Made by a program: the position numbers and the translations under genes
In this document: positions 50,723 to 58,816 of the stretch, piece by piece
How the letters are laid out: every line of letters starts with the position of its first letter
Numbering within the stretch: the first letter of the stretch is position 1
Origin: Anaerolineae bacterium
GTDB taxonomy: Bacteria > Chloroflexota > Anaerolineae > 4572-78 > J111
Reading direction: 5' to 3'
NCBI GenBank assembly: GCA_023151115.1
Contig: JAKLJP010000011.1
Span: forward strand, 148,028-212,027
DNA: 64,000 bases
The notes under the pieces: generated by a model
Told to the model about the DNA's origin: nothing
Seen by the model: only the letters and a program-made list of their open reading frames with translations
Databases searched by the model: none

Positions 50723-52746
50723 ATAATTGTTTGCTCTGCCAGATTTTCAAAGCCACTGCCGGTGGTTTTATAGACAATTACCTGGATGGACTCCGGGATC
50801 ACTTTGGGTGGCAGTGAGAGGGCGTAAACATCGCGCACAATTTCGCCGGGCCGCCAGCGGTGGGTGGGGTAGAGGTTCCACACCGGCCGATGATCCTGGA
50901 TCAACGCCTCTCCGTTGACGGAAATTAACCGCCCGCCGACCAATGGCCTGACCGAAACAGTGTAATCCTCGGCGAGCGGCTGCGAGGCTTGCCAGTACAA
51001 GGCGATTTGCCAGTTGGCCCGTGCTAACCGGCCGGCAACATCGTCCGGTAAAGGGTAGGCCGGGTCCACTTTTTCCCATCCAACCAATTTAAGCGTCTCG
51101 CCAAACCGTAAGTCGAGCGGCAAGGCCGTTGCCGGAATTTCCCGGCGCGGCGCGGGCCACAAGGCCACAAGCTGCTCCCCGGCTGCCTGGGGATACCTCT
51201 CTCCCTGATTAATCGCCTCCGGCACAACCGCAGCCGCCCGGCGGCTAATATAGTAGGACACGCTTCGCGTGTCAGCTTGTCCTACCCTAACCGATACAGA
51301 AAAATCTTCCGGCTTTGTGGGATAAAGTCCCGGCGCAACGCCCCAGACCGCGTGCAGATACTGCAGCGCGACCTGCTCCGAAAAGTCGCCGGAGATGAGC
51401 GCCGGCAGCGCAGGCCGGTCGGCCAGAATGGCCCAACCCGGATCAAGGCCGGTGTCAGCGGGGAGATGGCTCTGGTCGGCGCGGGGCAGGTTGGTACTGA
51501 AGCGGTAGAGGAGGAGGAGAAGGAGTAGGGAGTAGGAAGTGAGGAGTAGGAAGTGAGGCGTGGGACGTGATACGTGATACGTGAAGCGTGGTGCGTCCCA
51601 AGGGGAGGCTTCGCACTGGTGCGTGGCACGTGAAGTTTCCTCGCCTCCTCGCGTCCTCGCCTCCTCGCGTCTTCGCTCATTTGCCCACGCTTCGTGGCTG
51701 ATTCGCTTCAACCCCGCGGCAGCGCCGATGATAAAAATGGGATAGGCCGGGATAATCACCTGAAACCAGTTGCCAAAGCGGTAGAGCCAGCAAAAGATGA
51801 AGTAGCTCAGCAGGGTGCTGTAAAGAAAAATGGCCCGCCGCCGGCCCAGAAAAGCCAATCCCACCAGCCCGCCGAAAAAAACAGGCCAGGTTAATTCTTG
51901 CCCCATCAGGGCCGGAAACTCGGCGGTGAAGAAATTTTGCAAGCTCAGGCCGGGAGTCAACTCATCGCGGCCCTGCTGGATGGTCAGAAAATCCACAAAC
52001 CAGGCCCAGGCGTTGGGCCATTCGCCTGCGCCGCGCCATTCCGGGTGGAGGGCGCCGCTGATGAAAATGTAGAGATAACTCAGCAGGGGCAAAAGGGCCA
52101 GGACGATGGCGGTCAAGATAAGTTTGGGCCTTAAAAGCGCAGGCCGGTCTTGTTTGGAAAAAATGAACCACAGCAGCGGCGGCAAAATGAACAGCGTTGT
52201 GACCATGTTCGCCAGCATCGTGCCGGCGAGAAGCGCCAGCCAGAGCAAGGTTGAGGCGCGGGGTTGCTCGTCCCACCGAAAAGCCAGCCAAATGACCAGC
52301 AGAGTTTGCAGCACAGCGCTGGTGTATTGTTCGGTGGTGACGGCGTAATACCAGAAAAAAAAAGTGACGGCGTAAAAAACCGCCAAGAGCAGGGCAAGCG
52401 GCCACTGCTGGCGGGTCACCCGGAGCAAAATCAGGTAGAGTACCAGCAGTGAAGCCAGTCCCCACAGGGTGGAATAGAGCGAGAGAATTTGGATGGGATT
52501 GAGCGCCCAGTTCAGGAGGAAGCGCCCCAGGCGAAACCAGAGCCAGCCGCCCAGAGTGTAGAGGGGATAGCCGGGAGCGTTGCTGGGCCGGCCTTCAACT
52601 TGGGCGTATTGATGAGTAATCAGGTCGCCGCCGGTCAACTCGTCGGGGCGCAGGCCGTTGTCCAGGGTCAACAGGTAGAGCAGGGCCGCAGCCACCAGCA
52701 GCAGGCCCAGGCCGTAACCAGATGCCCTTTTGTTGTTGGCAAGCAT
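50713..52746 (-). CDS. DUF2723-like polytopic membrane protein
   Basis: 677 residues. The N-terminus (LYLLTLDNGLRPDELTGGDL, ITHQYAQVEGRPSNAPGYPL) fits the DUF2723/protein O-mannosyltransferase-like family with an early acidic loop. About nine to ten membrane helices follow, and a non-membrane C-terminal third. Probably transfers sugars from a lipid carrier, though this is inference. Around residues 345-410 the protein carries repeat-encoded sequence (EEARTRGGEETSRAT, RFTYHVSRPTPHF) before the last helix, so that loop is a recent insertion. Confidence 0.83.
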   Translation of the reverse strand: MLANNKRASGYGLGLLLVAAALLYLLTLDNGLRPDELTGGDLITHQYAQVEGRPSNAPGYPLYTLGGWLWFRLGRFLLNWALNPIQILSLYSTLWGLASLLVLYLILLRVTRQQWPLALLLAVFYAVTFFFWYYAVTTEQYTSAVLQTLLVIWLAFRWDEQPRASTLLWLALLAGTMLANMVTTLFILPPLLWFIFSKQDRPALLRPKLILTAIVLALLPLLSYLYIFISGALHPEWRGAGEWPNAWAWFVDFLTIQQGRDELTPGLSLQNFFTAEFPALMGQELTWPVFFGGLVGLAFLGRRRAIFLYSTLLSYFIFCWLYRFGNWFQVIIPAYPIFIIGAAAGLKRISHEAWANERRREEARTRGGEETSRATHQCEASPWDAPRFTYHVSRPTPHFLLLTSYSLLLLLLLYRFSTNLPRADQSHLPADTGLDPGWAILADRPALPALISGDFSEQVALQYLHAVWGVAPGLYPTKPEDFSVSVRVGQADTRSVSYYISRRAAAVVPEAINQGERYPQAAGEQLVALWPAPRREIPATALPLDLRFGETLKLVGWEKVDPAYPLPDDVAGRLARANWQIALYWQASQPLAEDYTVSVRPLVGGRLISVNGEALIQDHRPVWNLYPTHRWRPGEIVRDVYALSLPPKVIPESIQVIVYKTTGSGFENLAEQTIMTR
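51555..51690. repeat. Repeat block (GATACGTGA and CTCGCCTCC words) inside a coding region
   Basis: ACGTGATACGTGATACGTGA and a GTGCGTGGCACGTGAAG partner, then CCTCGCCTCCTCGCGTCC words. It resembles D1 at 5.75 kb and the 8.25 kb palindrome, placed side by side. The reading frame of the membrane protein is kept. Confidence 0.8.
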
Positions 52747-52916
52747 GGGCAGTGTCTCACGGATGATTAATGAAGCGGCGGTACTATAACAAAGGCGACA
52801 TGCTTTGTCAAAAGGATTTTGGCGGCCTGGTTGGTTTGACAGATTAGCCGCAGCTAATTACCATGTCAACCTATCTGCCGCATGAGACTTCGAAACCAGG
52901 GAGAGCTTGACCTGAC

Positions 52917-53894
52917 GTGAGCGACAATTTATCCACCCAATTTCCCAAGCCGCCGGAGTTACAGCCTCTGGCGGCGCCTTCAGCCAGAGGCCGGCAGATA
53001 TTTAGCTCGTTACTGATTGTGGTTGGCGTGGCACTGCTGGCTACCGGGGCCTGGATGTTTGTGCAGTACCAGATTGAGGCCAGCAAACCCCCGCCCGCTC
53101 GCATTTTGGAAGTATCCGTAACCGACTTAACCGAGACGCCCACCCCTCGACCCAGCCCTACCCCTCGGCCTACCGTGACCATCGTCTTTGCGACCCCCTC
53201 TCCGACGGCGGTCAGCCAACTGGGCGACACCGTGCTGCTGGTCAAACCCACCAGTACCCGCGTCCCTCGTGTTTCGCCAACGCCGGAAGCGACCGTTACC
53301 CCCGAACCCAGCCCTACCCCGACGGTTGTTGAGCCGACGGTCGAACCCACCGCCGAAGCATTGTCTTTGGAAAGCAACCCGCTGGTGGTTGAGGAACCGG
53401 CGGGTGCAGAAGCCGTGCCGGCCTCGCCCAATGACGCCGCTGCTTCGCCGATTACCCGGATTGTGGCCGAAACGATTGGCCTGGACGCTCCGGTGATTGG
53501 CGTCGGCTGGGTGACGGAAGATCGCGGCGGTGTGCCGACCAATATCTGGAGCGTGGCCGATTATGCTGCTGGCTGGCATAAAAATTCGGCTCTGCCGGGC
53601 CAGGGCGGCAACATTGTCCTGTCCGGCCATCACAACATCAAGGGTGAAGTTTTTCGTTACACCATTGATCTGAACGTGGGCGACATCGTCACCATTTATC
53701 TGGGCGATCAGCCTTACAAGTATGCGGTGGTGGATAAATTTATTGTCAAAGATAAAGGCGAACCCGACGCCATCCGCCGCGAAAATGCCAAGTGGATTGG
53801 CCCCTTCAACGAGGAGCGCCTGACCCTGGTGACCTGCTGGCCCTATACCAACAACACCCACCGGGCCATTGTCATTGCCAAACCGGTGCAATAA
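52917..53894 (+). CDS. Class E/F-like sortase
   Basis: 325 residues: a short cytoplasmic N-terminus, one membrane helix (residues about 30-50), a Pro/Thr-rich linker to about 170, and a sortase domain. Catalytic residues are visible: His at 238 or 239 (VLSGHHN), C307 (TLVTCWPY) and R316 (THRAIV). It would attach or process secreted proteins at the cell surface. The GTG start at 52917 gives a sensible N-terminus. A B3/4-domain gene begins one base after its stop. Confidence 0.9.
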   Translation: MSDNLSTQFPKPPELQPLAAPSARGRQIFSSLLIVVGVALLATGAWMFVQYQIEASKPPPARILEVSVTDLTETPTPRPSPTPRPTVTIVFATPSPTAVSQLGDTVLLVKPTSTRVPRVSPTPEATVTPEPSPTPTVVEPTVEPTAEALSLESNPLVVEEPAGAEAVPASPNDAAASPITRIVAETIGLDAPVIGVGWVTEDRGGVPTNIWSVADYAAGWHKNSALPGQGGNIVLSGHHNIKGEVFRYTIDLNVGDIVTIYLGDQPYKYAVVDKFIVKDKGEPDAIRRENAKWIGPFNEERLTLVTCWPYTNNTHRAIVIAKPVQ

Positions 53895-53895
53895 T

Positions 53896-54597
53896 ATGCA
53901 TTTCTCTCATTCTTCTGAAATTTGGCAGCAGTTCCCCCAGCTTGTGCCCGGCCTGCTGCTGGTCGAAGGGCTTCACCCGGAGGCCGACGTGGAGCCGCTG
54001 CTGCCACCCTGGTATCAGCGCGCCCGCGAGCGGTTGAGCGGGAGGACCGAGTCTGACCTGCCGGAGGTGTCGGCCTGGCGGCGGGCTTATGCCCAGATGG
54101 GCCTCAAACCAACCCAGTATCGCTCCGCCGCCGAAGCGCTGCTGCGTCGTTTTCGCAAAGAAGACGATTTGCCGCGCCTGCACCCGTTGGTGGATTTGTG
54201 CAATGCTGTCTCGCTGGCCTTTGCCCTGCCGGTGGCCGTGTTTGATCTGGCCGGGGTGGAGGGCTACCTGGAGGTGCGCCATGCCCGCGGCGACGAGCAG
54301 TACCTGGCCTTCAGCGGCGAGATCGAAACCCCGGAGCCGGGCGAAGTCATCTTTGCCGATGCGGCCAATCAGGTCCATGCCCGCCGCTGGACCTTTCGCC
54401 AGAGCCGCCGCTCGACCATCAGCCCGGAAACCCGCCGCGCTCTCATCGTCAGCGAGGGCCTACACCCCACCGCCCCCACCGATGTCCCCGCCTTGATCGA
54501 GACCCTGACCCAGGCGATCACGGCCACGTGGTCCGCGCCTCGTGCCCAGGCCATCCTTACGGCGGCTGCGCCGCGCCTGGAGTTTTCGCTGGATTAA
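53896..54597 (+). CDS. B3/B4 tRNA-binding domain protein (PheT-like)
   Basis: 233 residues matching the free-standing B3/B4 domain of phenylalanyl-tRNA synthetase beta: WRRAYAQMGLKPTQYRSAAE, LHPLVDLCNAVSLAFALPVA and EPGEVIFADAANQVHARRWT. These proteins are proposed to edit mischarged tRNA or bind amino acids. ATG 53896 follows the sortase stop by one base, implying co-transcription without an obvious functional link. Confidence 0.87.
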   Translation: MHFSHSSEIWQQFPQLVPGLLLVEGLHPEADVEPLLPPWYQRARERLSGRTESDLPEVSAWRRAYAQMGLKPTQYRSAAEALLRRFRKEDDLPRLHPLVDLCNAVSLAFALPVAVFDLAGVEGYLEVRHARGDEQYLAFSGEIETPEPGEVIFADAANQVHARRWTFRQSRRSTISPETRRALIVSEGLHPTAPTDVPALIETLTQAITATWSAPRAQAILTAAAPRLEFSLD

Positions 54598-55025
54598 CAG
54601 GATTGTTCAATCGGTTCTTTAGCCGCTTTAACCAAAGCAGCCTTGAACTCTTCAGGAGTAATGCCTTTGAGGGGGTTATGATTGACAAACACCTGTTTCC
54701 CTTTGGCTGTAACTATGATGAAGCGGCAGTTGTCAGGATCGTCAAGACGAGGTGGCCGCGCTTTGGAGACAGGTCCTTGCCAGATCAATGCCAATCCCTG
54801 GTCATACTGGGCGTCTTGAATATCTTTAATAATCCCTTTGCCGTTTAATAAGGCATCGTTAACTCGCCTCAAAAGCTTGTGAGCTTCAATCACCCTCATT
54901 GCGCTAATGGCCTGGTCACGCCGCCCCAAAACGCTCAAATCGAGTGAAGCATCTTTTTTATGCTTATTCTCACGCTCTTCATCTTCACGCCGGATCTTGT
55001 AAAGATCATCTAACCAATCCGCCAC
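54594..55025 (-). CDS. Hypothetical protein at the end of the HerA-nuclease unit
   Basis: 143 residues, not recognised. A charged helical first part (WLDDLYKIRREDEERENKHK) is followed by VIEAHKLLRRVNDALLNGKG and a beta-rich C-terminal part (RFIIVTAKGKQVFVNHNPLK). GTG 55025 is preferred to the longer frame because GGGGAG lies 8 bases upstream and the upstream gene ends just before it. It is the last gene of the minus-strand run and converges with the B3/4 gene, the two overlapping by 4 bases. Confidence 0.6.
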   Translation of the reverse strand: MADWLDDLYKIRREDEERENKHKKDASLDLSVLGRRDQAISAMRVIEAHKLLRRVNDALLNGKGIIKDIQDAQYDQGLALIWQGPVSKARPPRLDDPDNCRFIIVTAKGKQVFVNHNPLKGITPEEFKAALVKAAKEPIEQSC

Positions 55026-55044
55026 TGTTACATCTCCCCAGTTT

Positions 55045-55605
55045 TTAGCTTTTAATCGGCAGCCATTGTTTACAAGTTTGAAAATTAGGGCACTTCCAAA
55101 AGGATTGTCCTGCCTCTTTGTGCCCCTCTGGTACTTTCTCTTCAATCATCTCAATATTGCACTTGGGGCACAAGGGGGCATCAAAGGCCATTGAATAAAA
55201 GCCTTTGCCGAGGGCCATTAAGCCAATCTGGTCTTTGGTCAAGGGCTTCTTGACCGCTGGTTTAGGTTCCAGGGCTTGGGCTTTAGCTTTAGCTGAGGGG
55301 GACTGCTCCGGGATAGGTCTGGGGTGTTCGTCCAAAGCTGTTTCTACTGGCATTAATGCGCTGTTTTTGGTTTGGTCTTGCCCTGGGGTTTCTTTTGGCA
55401 GTTGAGCTGATTGAGGGCGATTGTTTGGGATTTCAACGGGCGTGGCGGCCAGGGGTAAAATGCCATGAATAGCTCCGCACTGGCCACAACAGACCACCTG
55501 AAACAAGGCTGTTTGCTCGATCTTGAGCAAATCAAGGCCCTGAGCATTACAAAAGGGACAGCGGGGCGTGGTCATTTGGGTAAGTCCAAAACGAGTTGTG
55601 CTCAA
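55045..55605 (-). CDS. Double zinc-ribbon protein
   Basis: 186 residues. An N-terminal zinc ribbon (CPFCNAQGLDLLKIEQ and a later CCGQCG), a low-complexity Pro/Glu linker of about 70 residues, and a C-terminal CPKCNIEM ... WKCPNFQTCKQW ribbon like the topoisomerase-type C4 finger. It probably binds nucleic acid or bridges proteins. The upper start could be ATG 55575 (MTTPRCPF) instead of 55605. Part of the HerA-nuclease run. Confidence 0.72.
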   Translation of the reverse strand: MSTTRFGLTQMTTPRCPFCNAQGLDLLKIEQTALFQVVCCGQCGAIHGILPLAATPVEIPNNRPQSAQLPKETPGQDQTKNSALMPVETALDEHPRPIPEQSPSAKAKAQALEPKPAVKKPLTKDQIGLMALGKGFYSMAFDAPLCPKCNIEMIEEKVPEGHKEAGQSFWKCPNFQTCKQWLPIKS

Positions 55606-55756
55606 AAAAGCGGTAAGACGTTGCCAAATTATATCACGCCTGAAAATGGGGAGTCAAGGGGCAGACCTCATACTCATAGGGTACGCTGCGCGAAAGCCTA
55701 TAAGGTTATCGCCCGTATCGAAGGGTGATTTTCGGTAAAATATTGAACGCAGGTTA

Positions 55757-56626
55757 TTACCAATTCAAATCCTCAGCCAACTCCAGCAGCGAGCGCGGCC
55801 CGTTCTTTTTCTTGCCGGTCATCGCCTCGGCGCTCTTTTTGGCCACAATGCGCTTGGCAATCATATCGGCCATGACCTTGTCGGGCAGTTGTTTGGGCTG
55901 GCCTTTCTGCCATTCCAAAGCGCGTTTGCCCGGTTCGCAGATGTCGAGATAAGCGCAGTAAGTGTGCGCCCAATGATCCGGCGGCAGGACATCCTCTTCC
56001 GGCAGCCGATCTTCGGCCAGCCCGGCCAGCATTTGCTTGATTCGTTCCAGCCAGCCGGCCATCATCTCTGGGTCGGGATAGACTTCAAGAGCCAGGTGGT
56101 CCAGAGTATCCCGGTTTTCATAGTAGATGATTGCCCCGTTGAGCGGAATCGCCCCGCCATAATATTCGGTCAAGCCCCACAGATAAATCTGGGCCTGGAG
56201 AATGTGCTCCTCTTTGGGCATTTTGGCCGCCTTGAGCTTGTCGAACTCACTGGCCGCGACGGTTTTGAACTCCAGCACCCAGAACCCGGCCACAGACTCC
56301 TCAACCGTTTTATCGGGGGGAATGTATAAGATGCCGTCGCAAAAGCCGTGAATACGATACTCCGGGATTTCAAAAAAGACCTCCTGGGCCAGACAGGCCC
56401 GCGACAGCCCACGCTGCAAACGGCGGTGGCTGTCGGTGCCGACGGAAAGGATGCGCCCCACCCGGGCCTCGAATGGGGGTTTGGGCTGGCCTTGCAGTTC
56501 AAAGGCTACGTACAGCATGCAGCCCTTCGCCAACGATGAAGGCTTGATATAAGGTTCGCCCTGGCCGCGCTGGTCCGTCTGTAGCCACTCGACGGCGTAC
56601 CCGGCAGCGCCTTTTAGCTTTTTCAT
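55757..56626 (-). CDS. PD-(D/E)XK nuclease of the RecB/Cas4-like type
   Basis: 289 residues. Nuclease motifs: GTDSHRRLQRG (His67), FCDGIL (D97), WVLEFKT (E119, K121) and LQAQIYLWG (Q144/Q146). Cysteines at 36 (LAKGCMLY), 224 and 230 (YCAYLDIC) are placed like the Cas4 Fe-S ligands, but a fourth is not obvious. It should cut or resect DNA ends. No cas1, cas2 or CRISPR array is near. It lies 80 bases downstream of the HerA gene in the same direction, implying a joint function. Confidence 0.85.
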   Translation of the reverse strand: MKKLKGAAGYAVEWLQTDQRGQGEPYIKPSSLAKGCMLYVAFELQGQPKPPFEARVGRILSVGTDSHRRLQRGLSRACLAQEVFFEIPEYRIHGFCDGILYIPPDKTVEESVAGFWVLEFKTVAASEFDKLKAAKMPKEEHILQAQIYLWGLTEYYGGAIPLNGAIIYYENRDTLDHLALEVYPDPEMMAGWLERIKQMLAGLAEDRLPEEDVLPPDHWAHTYCAYLDICEPGKRALEWQKGQPKQLPDKVMADMIAKRIVAKKSAEAMTGKKKNGPRSLLELAEDLNW

Positions 56627-56640
56627 AGTTCCTCCAAAAG

Positions 56641-56723
56641 TAGTAATCAGTATTCAGTAGCCAGTAATCGGTATTCAGTGAACAGTTAAACTAATTACTG
56701 ATAACTGATTACTGTTCACTATT
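56641..56723. repeat. CAGTAATCAG palindrome
   Basis: TAGTAATCAGTATTCAGTAG words are mirrored by TACTGATAACTGATTACTG. It fills the gap between the HerA and nuclease genes and enters the last bases of the HerA gene. Confidence 0.75.
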
Positions 56724-57983
56724 CCCACGGCGAAAGAAAAAGCGCGTTTCCCCGGCGGTATTGATTCCGGTCAGCGGATTAACTCTGAAAATCAAAGGAT
56801 ACTGAGCGGTGGCATTACCGATAACCAGGGCGTGGTGCTGGCGCAGCCGGCGGACAAAAGAAGCCATCGTCTCGTAGTCGGTGGCGGCTCCCCGCGATAC
56901 GTGGCGCACATCGTCGTCGAAGGGAATGCGTAATAAAAAGAGATTGTCGGCCTGGCGCAGGATGGTCTCATCCAGCCCGTGAATCATATTGGTTACAAAA
57001 AAACTGGTAATGCCCAGGTGGCGGGCGCGGGTGACGATGTAATCAATGCTGTGGCGCGACACGTACAGGTGGGCTTCCTCGAAGAAAATAAAAGGGAAGC
57101 GGTGGCTGCCGTGCGCAATCTCCCACAAACATAGATCTTTCACCAGCTCGATGATGGCCTGGACAAACCCTTCGCGGGCCAGATTCGACAGGGCCGAGAT
57201 GTCAATCACCAGCGCCCCGCCGTGCCGGATGCGCTGGTACGACTCGCTCAGCGAGGCGGCCTCTTGCGGATTGCGGGCAAAAATTTGGGTATTTTTTATG
57301 GCCTCCAGCCGCGAGCGGATGGCTTGATTAACCACCAGGGCATTCGAGCCGCCGCCGAACTCGTTGTTTTCGGCCATTTGCATGATCTGTTCCAGGCCCA
57401 CATACGGCGCGCGGCCCCGCTCTCGTTCAAGAGTCTCGGCTTCGGCCCACAGCCGGGCAATGCGATTCTCAAAGTACAGCGCCGACACCTCCGGCAGGCC
57501 AAAACGCTGCAAGAGGGTCATCATCGGGGACAGGCCAAACTGCCGCACCCCCAGGCGAAAATTGCCGCCGGCTTCCAGGTGGACAATGCCCCGCCGGGTG
57601 ATCTGGCCCGTTTCCGGGTCAACCTCAACCGAGGGTAGATGGATATATTCTTTGTTAATATCAAAAACCACGCACGGCGCGCCGCTGTTAATCAGTTCTA
57701 ACAAAATTACTTTGGAGAGATGACTTTTGCCGCTGCCCTTCACCCCTGTCACCACATTAACTTTTTCCAGGTCTTGCCCTTCGACATCAAAAGGATGCCC
57801 GCCCAGGGTGTAGCCTAAGCGCAGGGGGTTGCCCAGATTGCGGGTGGCATTGGCAAAAACCTCTTCGTCGCTGGTGCGTTCGATGGTCACATCGCGGGTG
57901 GGAATCCAGCCGTCCCACTGCTCCCAACGATTCAACCCCTCCTCATCTCCAAATCTCAGGCGACGGCCATTGGTTGCTGCCAT
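56709..57983 (-). CDS. HerA-type ATPase (FtsK-HerA superfamily)
   Basis: 424 residues. Walker A GVKGSGKS at 80-87, Walker B FPFIFFEEAH at 296-305, the HerA-typical IDISALSNLAREGFVQAIIE, and a candidate arginine finger in VTRARHLGITSFFVTN. HerA hexamers translocate DNA and usually work with a nuclease. The usual N-terminal HAS-barrel is missing and appears to be encoded by the small upstream gene, which overlaps by 28 bases. The last residues may be altered by a repeat. DNA translocation for the nearby PD-(D/E)XK nuclease is inferred. Confidence 0.87.
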   Translation of the reverse strand: MAATNGRRLRFGDEEGLNRWEQWDGWIPTRDVTIERTSDEEVFANATRNLGNPLRLGYTLGGHPFDVEGQDLEKVNVVTGVKGSGKSHLSKVILLELINSGAPCVVFDINKEYIHLPSVEVDPETGQITRRGIVHLEAGGNFRLGVRQFGLSPMMTLLQRFGLPEVSALYFENRIARLWAEAETLERERGRAPYVGLEQIMQMAENNEFGGGSNALVVNQAIRSRLEAIKNTQIFARNPQEAASLSESYQRIRHGGALVIDISALSNLAREGFVQAIIELVKDLCLWEIAHGSHRFPFIFFEEAHLYVSRHSIDYIVTRARHLGITSFFVTNMIHGLDETILRQADNLFLLRIPFDDDVRHVSRGAATDYETMASFVRRLRQHHALVIGNATAQYPLIFRVNPLTGINTAGETRFFFRRGNSEQ

Positions 57984-58276
57984 TGGACAACCTTTCTGAT
58001 TTTGGCAATCGCCAGTTTGAGATTACTCTTTTCGGATAAGCCCTCCGGTTCGAGCGCCGGGTTTGGGGCCGGTCCGTCCTCGGCCACCAGTTGCAGCATC
58101 TCCTGCACCAGCGAGGGGTAGGAGACAGTTCGAAACTCAATCACCTGCACAATCAGGCCCCGGTCGCTGCCGTTTTCGCGCAGAGTTAAATTTTCGCCCA
58201 CCCGCAGGTCTTCCTCTCTAGGATTAAAAACCAACTCAACAATGTCACCCTTGATCTGCTTGATCTGGATTTTCAT
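57956..58276 (-). CDS. Small HAS-barrel-like protein preceding HerA
   Basis: 106 residues. A beta-rich first half (IKGDIVELVFNPREEDLRVG, ENLTLRE, RGLIVQVIEF) recalls the HAS-barrel of HerA-like ATPases; the second half is a charged helical tail (SEKSNLKLAIAKIRKVVQWQ). It overlaps the HerA gene by 28 bases, so synthesis is coupled. First gene of the minus-strand run from the AT-rich divergent promoter region. The fold assignment is a guess from pattern only. Confidence 0.6.
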   Translation of the reverse strand: MKIQIKQIKGDIVELVFNPREEDLRVGENLTLRENGSDRGLIVQVIEFRTVSYPSLVQEMLQLVAEDGPAPNPALEPEGLSEKSNLKLAIAKIRKVVQWQQPMAVA

Positions 58277-58429
58277 AGATACAGCGCTCCTTTTTTGAAA
58301 ATATTATCCGATTAGAGTTGAAATATTTTCCTAAATGAGTATAATAATTACCGTAAATATACTAGAAAAAAAGTTACTTGTCAACATTATTGGTAAATTA
58401 TTATCCTGAATTGGGAGGGCTATTTATGT
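58277..58429. promoter_or_regulatory. AT-rich divergent control region of the HerA and XRE-ImmA units
   Basis: Markedly AT-rich compared with its surroundings. Two inverted repeats are visible: GAAAATATT (58297-58305) with AATATTTTC (58322-58330), and ATAATAATTACC (58341-58352) with GGTAAATTATTAT (58392-58404). A promoter-like TTGTCA at 58378 and a TATTAT at 58399 precede GGGAGGG (58413-58419) and ATG 58430. The inverted repeats are candidate operators for the XRE protein. Confidence 0.6.
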
Positions 58430-58816
58430 ATGAATCTCTTTGATTATGTCGGGCAGCGGATTCGAGATTTACGCCTGAACTACGGGGACGGGCAAGGGCT
58501 GTCGCAGGAGGCTTTAGCTAAAGCGCTGGGCGTGGCCGCCAATACCATTTCTCGATGGGAAACAGCGACTTACCGGCCCAGCCTGGAAGACCTGGATAGT
58601 CTGGCTCGTTTTTTTGGAGTCTCTATTTTGCAATTCTTCCCGCCAGAAGAAGCCCCGGCCAACGACCAGTTAAACGCCCTGCTGCGTGCCGCCCGGCAGC
58701 TCAAACCGGAAGACCTGGATGAGCTGCGGCGGTATGCCGAGTTTCGGCGGGCGCGCAGCGTTTATGGCGACCAGGAGCGTCCCCGCGCCGGGCGGAAGCG
58801 GAAAGAGGCGGCGTGA
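58430..58816 (+). CDS. XRE-family transcriptional regulator
   Basis: 128 residues. Helix-turn-helix in residues about 10-70 (LSQEALAKALGVAANTISRW, RPSLEDLDSLARFFGV). A basic C-terminal tail follows. It overlaps the ImmA/IrrE-type gene (GTGA junction). The pair resembles ImmR-ImmA, in which a protease relieves repression of a mobile element. It diverges from the HerA-nuclease genes and probably represses them. ATG 58426 is out of frame; GGGAGGG sets ATG 58430. Confidence 0.88.
   Translation: MNLFDYVGQRIRDLRLNYGDGQGLSQEALAKALGVAANTISRWETATYRPSLEDLDSLARFFGVSILQFFPPEEAPANDQLNALLRAARQLKPEDLDELRRYAEFRRARSVYGDQERPRAGRKRKEAA

Noticed and set aside
55757..56626. The Cas4-like nuclease as a CRISPR adaptation gene
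   Set aside because: No cas1, cas2 or array in the window; the neighbour is HerA.
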